DNA of 10,770 nt from Thermoplasmatales archaeon (GTDB lineage: Archaea; Thermoplasmatota; Thermoplasmata; Thermoplasmatales; GCA-001856825). Location of the stretch: assembly GCA_014874235.1 (NCBI GenBank), contig JACWAC010000035.1, positions 1-10,770 on the forward strand, written 5' to 3'. A model generated the notes under the pieces. That model made no database searches, was not told the origin of the DNA, and worked only from the letters and a program-made list of their open reading frames with translations. Positions within the stretch are counted from its first letter, which is position 1. Every line of letters starts with the position of its first letter. This document shows, piece by piece, positions 1 through 8,242 of the stretch. A program made the position numbers and the translations under genes.

Positions 1-31
1 AAAGACTAGAAGTAAATTTATCGAACATTAG

Positions 32-40
32 ATATATTAA
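32..40 (+). promoter_or_regulatory. Possible archaeal TATA box for the RNA polymerase operon
   Basis: The stretch ATATATTAA resembles an archaeal TATA element. The usual 25-base spacing would place the transcription start near position 60-65, giving a leader of roughly 120 bases before rpoH. The whole upstream region is AT-rich, so such matches arise easily. No convincing purine-rich BRE element stands directly upstream. This is an inference from sequence only. Confidence 0.35.
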
Positions 41-70
41 TACAAAAAACAGATTGAAAACACAAAGAAT

Positions 71-118
71 ATGTACAACAAAAAGATTAGGTTGAGCAAT
101 TCCAGAGGTTTAAAATGA
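71..118 (+). CDS. Possible 15-residue leader mini-ORF (basic peptide)
   Basis: An ATG at 71 opens a 15-codon frame ending in TGA at 116-118. The predicted peptide is rich in Lys and Arg. Its stop overlaps the ATG of the next mini-ORF (115-177) in an ATGA arrangement, the same coupling seen between the large polymerase genes downstream. There is no Shine-Dalgarno sequence in front of it, and it sits too far from the candidate TATA box to be clearly leaderless. It may well be a chance frame in AT-rich DNA; it is listed because of its position and overlap. Confidence 0.12.
   Translation: MYNKKIRLSNSRGLK
105..109 (+). promoter_or_regulatory. Shine-Dalgarno site in front of the 20-codon mini-ORF
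   Basis: GAGGT lies 5 bases before the ATG at 115. It is complementary to the 3' end of archaeal 16S rRNA, and the spacing is close to ideal. It is better placed than the site serving rpoH itself. This is the main reason to take the mini-ORF seriously. Confidence 0.4.
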
Positions 119-177
119 GTTTGTATGAAAATTCAAATGTAGCGGATGCTAAAAGCTTTGGATTGCTTGAGGGCTAA
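115..177 (+). CDS. Candidate 20-residue leader peptide upstream of rpoH
   Basis: The ATG at 115 opens a 20-codon frame that ends in TAA at 175-177, six bases before the rpoH ATG. It has a well-placed GAGGT ribosome-binding site at 105-109, and its last codons contain the GAGGG (169-173) that is the best candidate ribosome-binding site for rpoH. Ribosomes translating the mini-ORF would therefore cover or uncover the rpoH initiation region. The peptide shows no motif, signal sequence or membrane segment, and I do not recognise it. It is not the tail of a longer gene, because an in-frame TAG lies at 88-90. A regulatory role is inference; chance remains quite possible. Confidence 0.25.
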   Translation: MSLYENSNVADAKSFGLLEG

Positions 178-183
178 ATTTCT

Positions 184-438
184 ATGGCAAAATATAATAT
201 ATTAATGCACAAGATGGTTCCGGAGCACTGGTTGGTCCCGGTAAAGGAAGAGGAAAAAATTCTGAAGACTCTGGGAGTGACCAAGGGTCAGCTTCCTAAA
301 ATAAGAAGGTCAGATCCTGTCATCAAGACTCTGGAAAAGGTCGCAGGGGAGATCATACCAGGAAGAATCATTGAAATTGTAAGGAAGAGCAGGACGAGAG
401 GAATTGCCAAGATATATAGGACCGTGATAGGTGAATAA
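184..438 (+). CDS. rpoH: DNA-directed RNA polymerase subunit H (Rpo5)
   Basis: An 84-residue protein matching the archaeal RpoH/Rpo5 subunit, equivalent to the C-terminal domain of eukaryotic Rpb5. It forms part of the lower jaw of RNA polymerase near the incoming DNA. The diagnostic pieces are the N-terminal NILxHxxVPEHxxV segment, the QLPKIRRSDPV core at about residues 36-46, and the C-terminal IIEIVRKSRT...YR strand. The length is normal for the family. The ATG at 184 is chosen because the conserved NIL segment begins at residue 5; the next ATG would cut into it. The ribosome-binding site, GAGGG at 169-173, is somewhat distant. It is the first gene of the polymerase operon, and its 3' end carries the ribosome-binding site for rpoB. 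Confidence 0.95.
   Translation: MAKYNILMHKMVPEHWLVPVKEEEKILKTLGVTKGQLPKIRRSDPVIKTLEKVAGEIIPGRIIEIVRKSRTRGIAKIYRTVIGE
429..434 (+). promoter_or_regulatory. Ribosome-binding site of rpoB, inside the rpoH end
   Basis: AGGTGA lies 7 bases before the ATG at 442 and matches the GGAGGTGAT consensus. It lies within the last codons of rpoH, which supports the 442 start and suggests coupled translation. Confidence 0.7.
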
Positions 439-441
439 TAG

Positions 442-3400
442 ATGTATAGTATTTTGAATACGCTTTTTAAAGAGATGGAAGTAGTCAACCATCAACTAGT
501 TTCTTACAACGATTTTATCCCAACAGATGACAACCCAGATTCTGGAATGCAACAGGTCTTCGACACTCTCAGAGTGACGGAGGATGACTTACCTGGAGAG
601 ATGAAGCTTGACAGATCAAAAACTGGAGGAGTGGATATAAGGATAAGGTTCGGAAGACAAAGGAGCACGGAAAAATCTGAACCCACCGTTTCGATTGAGC
701 TCCCGAAGATCAGGGAACCAACAGGCTCGGAGAATTACATCACTCCACTGGAAGCGAGGCTAAGGGACCTCAATTATATGGCTCCACTATTTCTTGATTT
801 CACCGTTCTTGAGGAAGACACCGAAGTCAGGAACGAGAAAATCAAGATAGGAGAATTTCCGGTGATGGTGAGGTCTAAAGTCTGCATACTCCACAAGAAC
901 AACACCGACGAATTCATCAGGAGGATCAATCTCAGAAAGGACGAAAGGATTAGAGGGATGACGGAAGAGGAACTACTCTCGCTCCCATACGAAAAGAAAC
1001 TTCAGCTTCTGGGTGAAGACCCTCAGGATGTAGGTGGATACTTCATTATTGGAGGAACGGAGAGGACCCTTATTTCGATGGAAGATCTGGCGCCAAACAA
1101 AATCATAGTCGAGTATGAGGAGAAGTACGATTCCAGAGTAGAGGTTGCAAAGATATTCTCTCAGAAGGAAGGGTACAGGGCCCTGATTGCTGTGGAGAGA
1201 AAAGCAGACGGAATACTGACAGTCTCCGTCCCATCCATAGCAGGAACGATTCCGCTTGTAGTGCTAATGAAGGCGCTGGGAGTGGACAAGGACAAAGACA
1301 TCTACGACTCGATTGTGACAGACGAGAGAATGATACCGATCGTCCTGGCAAACATCGAAGATTCCGAAAATGTCGAGCTCTATCCCACCTCTGGAATTAT
1401 GAGCGAAAAGGATGCAATCAGTTATCTCGAGAAGAGATTTGCAGCAGGCCAGGCGAAGGAGTTCAGAGAGAAGAAGATGTCTCAGATTCTGGACAAGAAC
1501 CTACTCCCACACCTCGGAGACTCCCTTCATGACAGAACTAAGAAAGGAATCTACCTCGGAAGGATGGCGAGGGCGCTTCTCGAGTTGTATCTTGAAGTTA
1601 GAAAGGAAGACGACAAAGACCATCTTGCGAACAAGAGAATCAAGTTGTCGGGTGACCTTCTGGAAGAGTTGTTCAGAAGCTCAGCGCAGGCACTCCTAAA
1701 GGATCTGAAGGGCCAGCTGGAAAAGACGTACAACAGGAAGAGAGGGATCAGGCTAAATGCTGCTGTGAGGCAGGACGTACTCAACGAGAAACTGAAACAC
1801 GCAATATCCACCGGAAACTGGATCGGTGGAAGGACTGGCGTATCACAGCTTCTTGAAAGAACGTCTTACATCGCGACACTTTCCCACCTTAGAAGAATTT
1901 CATCTCCCCTGACAAGATCGCAGCCTCACTTCGAGGCAAGAGACCTCCACCCTACCCAGTGGGGAAGGATGTGTCCAAACGAGACGCCCGAGGGACAGAA
2001 CTGTGGATTGGTCAAGAATGCGAGCCTGGTGATAGACATCACAGAGGGGTACCCAGAGGAAAACATCATAGAACTCCTCAAGAAGATGGGACTCGAAGAG
2101 ATACTCGGAGAAAAACCGGGGCTTTCAAGAATCTACGTCAATGGTAACCTAATAGGTTATCACAAGGACGGGCAGAGTGTCGTTGCAGAGATTAGGAAGA
2201 AGAGGCGATCTGGAAACATATCCAGTCAGGTGAACATAAGGTTCGATGACACAACGAACGAAGTCATAATCAACACGGACAAGGGAAGAATAAGAAGACC
2301 GTTGGTAGTCGTGTACAACGGCAAGATAAAGTTCAACTCTACAACCAGGGAAAATTTAGCTTCCGGCAAGATGGGAATAAAAGACCTGATCTCGAACGGA
2401 ATCATAGAATGGCTCGACGCAGAAGAGGAAGAGAACTCTTTCGTCGCGATATTTCCGTACGAGAAACCGCTCAAGTGTCCTCACTGCGGAACTTATCTCT
2501 ACAGCGACAGAACCGAATGGACCAATCCCGGGGATGAGAACGTCAAGCTGAAGTGCCTTAAGTGCAACGAACTGTTCGATGGCAAGAAGAGCTATGGACC
2601 GGAACACACTCACATGGAAATAGACCCGATGATGATCCAGGGGGTCGTGGTGGGGGTCATTCCGTATGCAGAACACAACCAGTCTCCGAGAGTAACAATG
2701 GGTGCTGCAATGACCAAGCAGTCCCTTGGTCTTTCATCGTCCAATTACAGGCTCAGGCCAGACACCAGGGGGCACGTCCTCCACTATCCTCAAAAACCTA
2801 TGGTCACGACTGGTGCGGCAAAATACATCAAGTACAACAGAAGGCCCTCCGGTCAGAACGCTGTGGTAGCCTTAATTTCGTACCACAACTACAACATCCA
2901 AGACGCAGTTATTGTGAACAAGGCATCCGTTGAGAGGGGCTTTGGAAGGTCCGCTTTCTTCAGGACGTACAAGGCCGAGGAGAAGAGGTATCCCGGTGGC
3001 CAGGAAGACAAATTCGAGATTCCGCCCCCAGAGGTGAGGGGAGTCAGGAGCGAGGAGTCCTACAGGAACCTCGACGAAAATGGTATGGTTGCCCCCGAGA
3101 TTTATGTCTCTGGCGGCGATGTTATTGTGGGGAAGACATCTCCACCGAGGTTCATGGAGGAGGAGCAAAAGATATCCATTCAGAAGAGGAGGGAGAGTTC
3201 AATCACCAACAGACCAGGTGAGACTGGTCACATAGATTCCGTCATCCTGACGGTCTCGGAAAACAACAGCAGGTTGCTCAAGGTGAAGGTCAGGGATGAC
3301 AGGGTTCCAGAACTCGGGGACAAGTTTGCAAGCAGACACGGACAGAAGGGAGTGATAGGTGCGATAGTGCCACAGGAAGACATGCCGTTCACTGAGGAAG

Positions 3401-4059
3401 GAGTGATTCCTGATCTGATAATCAATCCGCACTCCATTCCGAGCAGAATGACCGTCGGTCACCTTCTTGAAACAATTGGAGGAAAGGTTGGAGCGCTTGA
3501 AGGGAGGTTCATCAACGGAACGGTGTTCGAGGGAGAACCTGAAGAGTCGCTAAGAGAATCACTGGAAAACAACGGGTTCAAGTTTTCAGGAAGAGAAATC
3601 ATGTACGATGGAATAACGGGCAGGAAATTCAAGGCCGACATTTTCATCGGTGTGATTTACTACCAAAAACTCCACCACATGGTCGCGGGCAAGTTCCACG
3701 CGAGGTCGAGGGGACCGGTACAGATCCTGACGAGACAACCAACGGAGGGAAGATCAAGGCAGGGTGGACTTAGGTTCGGAGAAATGGAAAGGGATACTCT
3801 CATAGGCCACGGCGCAGCAATGGCCATCAAGGACAGACTACTCGACCAGAGCGACGGATTTACAGTATATGTTTGTGGAGATCCCGACTGCGGTCATGTA
3901 GCAGTCTACGACTACAAGACTCATCAACTCAGGTGTCCCGTGTGTGGAAATACCAGCAATATCAGGCCAATAGAGACGAGCTATGCGTTCAAGCTGATGA
4001 GGGACGAGCTAATGTCGCTTGGTGTTGTAATGAGATTGAGGTTGGGTGATCTGAAGTGA
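442..4059 (+). CDS. rpoB: DNA-directed RNA polymerase subunit B (Rpo2), unsplit
   Basis: The second-largest RNA polymerase subunit (1205 residues), equivalent to Rpb2 and bacterial beta, here one fused chain rather than separate B'' and B'. Clear landmarks are WGRMCPNETPEGQNCGL (from residue 507), HNQSPR (745-750), GDKFASRHGQKG (959-970) and KFHARSRGPVQILTRQP (from 1084), which line the active centre and the RNA-DNA hybrid. A C-terminal zinc site uses C1145, C1150, C1165 and C1168, followed by the conserved SYAFKL anchor. The first zinc pair is spaced CX4C. Between an acidic AEEEEN motif (660) and EHTH (721) lies a segment with C679, C682, C705 and C708 that I do not expect in most archaeal B subunits; it looks like an extra zinc ribbon. 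The ATG at 442 has a good ribosome-binding site. No intein or frameshift is visible. The stop overlaps the rpoA1 start. Confidence 0.97.
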   Translation: MYSILNTLFKEMEVVNHQLVSYNDFIPTDDNPDSGMQQVFDTLRVTEDDLPGEMKLDRSKTGGVDIRIRFGRQRSTEKSEPTVSIELPKIREPTGSENYITPLEARLRDLNYMAPLFLDFTVLEEDTEVRNEKIKIGEFPVMVRSKVCILHKNNTDEFIRRINLRKDERIRGMTEEELLSLPYEKKLQLLGEDPQDVGGYFIIGGTERTLISMEDLAPNKIIVEYEEKYDSRVEVAKIFSQKEGYRALIAVERKADGILTVSVPSIAGTIPLVVLMKALGVDKDKDIYDSIVTDERMIPIVLANIEDSENVELYPTSGIMSEKDAISYLEKRFAAGQAKEFREKKMSQILDKNLLPHLGDSLHDRTKKGIYLGRMARALLELYLEVRKEDDKDHLANKRIKLSGDLLEELFRSSAQALLKDLKGQLEKTYNRKRGIRLNAAVRQDVLNEKLKHAISTGNWIGGRTGVSQLLERTSYIATLSHLRRISSPLTRSQPHFEARDLHPTQWGRMCPNETPEGQNCGLVKNASLVIDITEGYPEENIIELLKKMGLEEILGEKPGLSRIYVNGNLIGYHKDGQSVVAEIRKKRRSGNISSQVNIRFDDTTNEVIINTDKGRIRRPLVVVYNGKIKFNSTTRENLASGKMGIKDLISNGIIEWLDAEEEENSFVAIFPYEKPLKCPHCGTYLYSDRTEWTNPGDENVKLKCLKCNELFDGKKSYGPEHTHMEIDPMMIQGVVVGVIPYAEHNQSPRVTMGAAMTKQSLGLSSSNYRLRPDTRGHVLHYPQKPMVTTGAAKYIKYNRRPSGQNAVVALISYHNYNIQDAVIVNKASVERGFGRSAFFRTYKAEEKRYPGGQEDKFEIPPPEVRGVRSEESYRNLDENGMVAPEIYVSGGDVIVGKTSPPRFMEEEQKISIQKRRESSITNRPGETGHIDSVILTVSENNSRLLKVKVRDDRVPELGDKFASRHGQKGVIGAIVPQEDMPFTEEGVIPDLIINPHSIPSRMTVGHLLETIGGKVGALEGRFINGTVFEGEPEESLRESLENNGFKFSGREIMYDGITGRKFKADIFIGVIYYQKLHHMVAGKFHARSRGPVQILTRQPTEGRSRQGGLRFGEMERDTLIGHGAAMAIKDRLLDQSDGFTVYVCGDPDCGHVAVYDYKTHQLRCPVCGNTSNIRPIETSYAFKLMRDELMSLGVVMRLRLGDLK
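4044..4050 (+). promoter_or_regulatory. Ribosome-binding site of rpoA1, inside the rpoB end
   Basis: GGGTGAT stands 5 bases before the GTG at 4056 and fits the archaeal consensus. It decides in favour of the GTG start that overlaps the rpoB stop codon by four bases (GTGA). Confidence 0.7.
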
Positions 4060-6704
4060 AGGTCGAAATTTCCAAGGGAATTGAGGAACTGAAGTTCGCC
4101 CTGCTATCACCGGAAGAGATCAGAAGGATGTCGGCAGTCAAGGTCATAACTCCGGACACCTACGACGACGATGGATATCCGATAGAAAAGGGTCTGATGG
4201 ACCCCTCTATGGGTGTCATCGAGCCAGGACTCAAATGCAAGACGTGCGGAGGCAAGGTGGACCAATGCCCAGGACACTTCGGGCACATAGAGCTTGCAAT
4301 GCCAGTAGTGCACATCGGCTTTATAAAAGAGATATATTCAATTCTGTCCAGCACTTGTGCCAATTGCGGAAGGATCAGGCTGCCTGACGACAAGCTCAAG
4401 GAATTCTTTGTGAGGATCAAGGACACCGCAAACAGGCTTAGCGATATCGAGTACGATGACATAGTTTCCGAGGTGGAATCCGATGCATCCGAAGTCGTTA
4501 TCTGCCCCCACTGCCACTTTGAAAATCAAAAGGTAGCTCTGGACAAACCAACAACCTTCAGGGAAGAAGGAAAGAAGCTCACTCCGAAGGAGATCAGGGA
4601 GAGATTCGAGAAGATTCAGAATGACGATCTTCCATTGATCGGTCTGGACCCGAAGGTGGCCAGACCCGAGTGGATGATCCTCACGGTATTTCCGGTCCCC
4701 CCAGTCAACGTAAGGCCAACCATAACACTAGAAACGGGGGAGAGGAGCGAGGACGATCTTACTCACAAGCTGGTGGATGTCATCAGGATAAACCAGAGGC
4801 TAAGGGAGAACAGGGACCAGGGGAGTCCGCAGCTGATCATAGAAGACTTGTGGGACCTTCTCCAGTACCATATTACGACATACTTCGACAACCAGACCCC
4901 AGGCACTCCCCCGGCAAGGCACAGGTCTGGAAGATCTCTGAAGACTCTTGTGCAGAGATTGAAGGGCAAGGAGGGAAGGTTCAGGAGCAATCTTTCCGGC
5001 AAGAGGGTGAACTTCTCTGCAAGGACAGTAATCAGCCCAGAACCGTTCCTTTCAATAAATCAGGTGGGGGTCCCAGCGAAGGCTGCAAGGGAACTCACCG
5101 TCACCGAAACAGTCACGGAACACAACTTCGAGAAGTTGAAGGAAATGATCAAGAATGGGCCGGGAAAGGAGGAAGAAGTATACAGGCCCGGCGTTAACTA
5201 CGTCTACAGGACAGATGGGAGCAGAATCAAAATCTCCGAGAAGAATTCTGTAGAAGTCGCCGATAAGATGGAGCTCGGGTGGCAGGTCGAGAGACAGATG
5301 GAGAATGGCGATATCGTCCTGTTCAACAGGCAGCCGAGTCTTCACAGGATGTCGATGATGGCCCACGAAGTGAGGGTTCTACCGTACAGGACGTTCAGGT
5401 TTAACTTGGCCGACTGTGCACCATACAACGCAGATTTTGACGGGGACGAAATGAACCTCCACGTTCTGCAGAGCCAGGAAGCGAGGGCGGAGGCGGAGAT
5501 ACTGATGAAGGTTCAGGAGAACTTCCTGTCACCGAGGTTCGGAGGACCGATTATGGGTGCGATTCACGATCACATCACAGCACTCTTCATGCTCACGTAC
5601 AGGAACCCCCTTTTCCCACTGGAAGTGGGGTTGCACATAATGAGTTACATTGACGTGGACCAATCTCCGGAAGCGATCGAGATAGACGGAAGGAAGTACT
5701 TCAAGGGAAGGGATATTTTCTCGCTCATCCTTCCGAAAGGAGTCAATCTTGAGTTCAAGGGAAAACTGGGAGACAAGAGTCTCGATCCGAACGGTACGGA
5801 AGGAGTTATCAGGATAGAGGACAGCAAACTGGTGAATGGGGCAATAGACGAAAACGCCATAGGACAATCAAAGGGCGTTCTACTGGACTATGTGCTCAGA
5901 AAATATGGAAACGCCGAGGGTGCGAAGTTCCTCGACAACCTCACGAGACTGGCTGCAGGGGTCATCAGTTTCACTGGCTTTTCAACGGGAATAGATGACG
6001 AGGACGTTCCCGGAGAGGCCAAGGCACAGCTGAGGGAAGTCGGAAACGAGGCGGTCCAGAAGGTTGAGAAACTCATCGAAAACTACAAGAATGGTCTCAT
6101 CGGCATGGAGCCGGGAAAGACCCTGGAAGATACTCTGGAGTCGATGGTCATGAAAGCGCTGTCCCAGGCAAGGGAAAAGAGTTCAGAGATCGCATCGCAC
6201 TATCTTGGAATGGACAACTCGACTGTCATAATGGCGAGGTCGGGAGCGAGAGCAAACATGATGAACCTCGCTCAGATGGCAGGTATCATAGGGCAGCAGA
6301 GTATCAGAGGTCAGAGGCAACACAGAGGGTACACCAACAGAACTCTGCCTCATTTCAAGAAAGGGGATATAGGGGCATATGCAAGGGGATTCGTAAGTTC
6401 GTCCTACAAGGAAGGACTGAATCCAACGGAGTACTTCTTCCACGCAACTGGAGGAAGAGAAGGTCTGGTGGATATAGCCGTTAGGACATCCAGATCTGGA
6501 TACATGCAGAGGAGACTGATCAACGCCCTGGAGGATCTAAAGGTATCAGAGGAGGGAAAGGTCCTCGATACAGAGGATTCGGTCGTCCAGCTGGAGTACG
6601 GCGAAGACGGTACGGACCCGTCAAGATCCTTTGATGGTGAATCAGTCGACGTGGACTATCTTGTCAAAGAGATCTTTGGCAAAAAGTATGGAGGGAAACA
6701 ATGA
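4056..6704 (+). CDS. rpoA1: DNA-directed RNA polymerase subunit A' (Rpo1N)
   Basis: The N-terminal two thirds of the largest subunit (882 residues, normal length), equivalent to Rpb1 and bacterial beta'. It carries the catalytic magnesium-binding motif NADFDGD at 458-464, with D460, D462 and D464. Zinc-binding residues are C61, C64, C71 and H74 near the clamp, and C101, C104, C150 and C153. The segment from P285, with PPARHRSGR followed by GKEGRFRSNLSGKRVNFSAR, is the conserved lid and rudder region. GARANMMNLAQ begins at about 730, and the bridge helix region, with GREGLVDIAVRTSRSGYMQRR, begins at about 800. The chain ends soon after the bridge helix, the usual archaeal split point before A''. 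It starts with GTG overlapping rpoB and ends in an ATGA overlap with rpoA2, so the three large subunits are probably made in step. Confidence 0.97.
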   Translation: MKVEISKGIEELKFALLSPEEIRRMSAVKVITPDTYDDDGYPIEKGLMDPSMGVIEPGLKCKTCGGKVDQCPGHFGHIELAMPVVHIGFIKEIYSILSSTCANCGRIRLPDDKLKEFFVRIKDTANRLSDIEYDDIVSEVESDASEVVICPHCHFENQKVALDKPTTFREEGKKLTPKEIRERFEKIQNDDLPLIGLDPKVARPEWMILTVFPVPPVNVRPTITLETGERSEDDLTHKLVDVIRINQRLRENRDQGSPQLIIEDLWDLLQYHITTYFDNQTPGTPPARHRSGRSLKTLVQRLKGKEGRFRSNLSGKRVNFSARTVISPEPFLSINQVGVPAKAARELTVTETVTEHNFEKLKEMIKNGPGKEEEVYRPGVNYVYRTDGSRIKISEKNSVEVADKMELGWQVERQMENGDIVLFNRQPSLHRMSMMAHEVRVLPYRTFRFNLADCAPYNADFDGDEMNLHVLQSQEARAEAEILMKVQENFLSPRFGGPIMGAIHDHITALFMLTYRNPLFPLEVGLHIMSYIDVDQSPEAIEIDGRKYFKGRDIFSLILPKGVNLEFKGKLGDKSLDPNGTEGVIRIEDSKLVNGAIDENAIGQSKGVLLDYVLRKYGNAEGAKFLDNLTRLAAGVISFTGFSTGIDDEDVPGEAKAQLREVGNEAVQKVEKLIENYKNGLIGMEPGKTLEDTLESMVMKALSQAREKSSEIASHYLGMDNSTVIMARSGARANMMNLAQMAGIIGQQSIRGQRQHRGYTNRTLPHFKKGDIGAYARGFVSSSYKEGLNPTEYFFHATGGREGLVDIAVRTSRSGYMQRRLINALEDLKVSEEGKVLDTEDSVVQLEYGEDGTDPSRSFDGESVDVDYLVKEIFGKKYGGKQ
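6690..6695 (+). promoter_or_regulatory. Ribosome-binding site of rpoA2
   Basis: GGAGGG lies 5 bases before the ATG at 6701, inside the last codons of rpoA1. It supports the long form of A'', since no comparable site is obvious at internal start codons. Confidence 0.7.
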
Positions 6705-8242
6705 CAACCTTAGCTTGGAAGGACACACTGAAGAAGGTCAAGGAACTCATAGACAAGGCGCCGATAGATTACGTTCTTGACTATGAAGTCCCGCCTGACA
6801 AATCAATCAAGGAAGCCCTGATAACAGTGACGGGCAAGACGTTCGTCGCAAAGGCGAAGATATCGAAGATAGCGCCATACGAAAACGAAAAGGGCGTACT
6901 GAAGAAAAAGAAGGACAAGCTGAAGACTCTGGTGAAGATAGAAAAGATACAGGAGATACAGGACGACATCGTAAACTATGAAGAAGTGACTGGGGGTTCC
7001 GTAGACAAGATTCTGTCTTTCGCCATACTTGCAAAGAAGGAGGAAGCAAAGATCGAGCTCCCTGAAAAAATGGAGGGGAAGCTGAGCAGTGATGTGAAGA
7101 ACCTGCTTCGCCAGGTGGAAAAGGACGGAGAAAGCCTACCGGTAAGCATTGCAGAACGGCTCACCGCAGCGAAGAAGCAGTACAAGATAGACGGAAAAGA
7201 TTTCGAAAAACTGATCAGAGCCACCATAGATAAATACAAAGAAACCGCCGTAGACCCATACGAAGCCGTGGGAATAGTGGGGGCCCAGAGCATCGGAGAA
7301 CCAGGAACGCAGATGACGATGAGAACTTTCCACTTTGCAGGAGTAGCAGAAATGGACGTTACTCTGGGTCTTCCGAGGCTCATTGAAATCGTCGATGCAA
7401 GGAAGACTCCAAGCACTCCATCGATGACCATATTCCTTTCCGAAAAGGCAAAAGGGGATGAAGATAAGGCGGTGGGTCTTGCAAGGTCAATAGAATCGAC
7501 CAACCTTCTGGATATCGCGGACATAGAGGTAAACACCACCGAGAGCTACGTACTCATAATGCTCGACAAGCAGAAGATGCTGGAAAGGGGACTGAAGAGG
7601 GAGGAGATCCTTCCTAAGCTCAAGAAGATAAGGATGCAGAAGACTACCATAACAGAGGAAGAGAATGAAATCAAGTTGTCTCTTGATGAACCCTCGTTCA
7701 AGAAGATATATCAACTCTATGAGAACCTGAAAACGTTCCAGGTCAAGGGGCTGGGCGGAATAAAGAGGGCTATAGTCAAGTTTGATCAGAATGCGAAGGA
7801 ATGGGTCATCTACACTCAGGGATCAAATCTCGCAGGTGTTCTTGAGCTCAAGGACGTCGACTTTGCGAGGACGAAGACAAACGATATCATAGAGATATCA
7901 CAAGTCCTTGGTGTGGAGGCAGCGAGGGAAGCCATAATAGAAGAGAGCACTGCTACGCTGCACAACGCCGGTCTTAACACGGACATCAGGCACCTGATGC
8001 TGGTAGCTGACATGATGACTTTCGCAGGAAATGTGGAGGCAATCGGGAGGCACGGTATATCGGGAAAGAAAGCATCGGTACTAGCGAGAGCGGCTTTCGA
8101 AATAACGAGCAAGCATCTCCTGAATGCCGGACTAATTGGAGAAGTTGACAGGCTCAACGGAGTCGCAGAAAACATTATAGTGGGACAACCAATCACCCTC
8201 GGTACAGGTGCAGTAAAACTTTCGTACAGGAGAGAGGAATAA
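6701..8242 (+). CDS. rpoA2: DNA-directed RNA polymerase subunit A'' (Rpo1C) with long N-terminus
   Basis: The C-terminal part of the largest subunit (513 residues). The conserved block PYEAVGIVGAQSIGEPGTQMT begins at residue 186 and runs into the trigger loop, TMRTFHFAGVAEMDVTLGLPRL, with H211 at the position of the NTP-contacting trigger-loop histidine. The C-terminal cleft and jaw follow, with TDIRHLMLVADMMT and GRHGISGKKASVLARAAFE, the last elements of the family. From memory, many archaeal A'' subunits have only about 60-70 residues before the PxEAVG block; here there are 185. The extra N-terminal stretch is rich in Lys and Glu, includes a KGVLKKKKDKLK run, and alternates in a way that suggests beta strands, perhaps an OB-like fold. 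The ATG at 6701 has an excellent ribosome-binding site and overlaps the rpoA1 stop. Confidence 0.96.
   Translation: MTTLAWKDTLKKVKELIDKAPIDYVLDYEVPPDKSIKEALITVTGKTFVAKAKISKIAPYENEKGVLKKKKDKLKTLVKIEKIQEIQDDIVNYEEVTGGSVDKILSFAILAKKEEAKIELPEKMEGKLSSDVKNLLRQVEKDGESLPVSIAERLTAAKKQYKIDGKDFEKLIRATIDKYKETAVDPYEAVGIVGAQSIGEPGTQMTMRTFHFAGVAEMDVTLGLPRLIEIVDARKTPSTPSMTIFLSEKAKGDEDKAVGLARSIESTNLLDIADIEVNTTESYVLIMLDKQKMLERGLKREEILPKLKKIRMQKTTITEEENEIKLSLDEPSFKKIYQLYENLKTFQVKGLGGIKRAIVKFDQNAKEWVIYTQGSNLAGVLELKDVDFARTKTNDIIEISQVLGVEAAREAIIEESTATLHNAGLNTDIRHLMLVADMMTFAGNVEAIGRHGISGKKASVLARAAFEITSKHLLNAGLIGEVDRLNGVAENIIVGQPITLGTGAVKLSYRREE

Noticed and set aside
4670..5197. Open frame of 175 codons on the plus strand inside rpoA1
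   Set aside because: It is an out-of-frame reading of one of the most conserved parts of A', has Gly/Arg/Ser-rich nonsense composition and no ribosome-binding site.
6976..7539. Long open frame on the minus strand (187 codons) opposite rpoA2
   Set aside because: It lies wholly antisense to the conserved A'' region, its translation is low-complexity Ser/Phe-rich and resembles no family; it follows from the purine-rich codon use of rpoA2.
442..8242. Inteins in rpoB, rpoA1 or rpoA2
   Set aside because: Some archaeal polymerase genes carry inteins, but all conserved motifs here are uninterrupted and no intein splice-junction pattern (Cys/Ser start, HN end) splits them.
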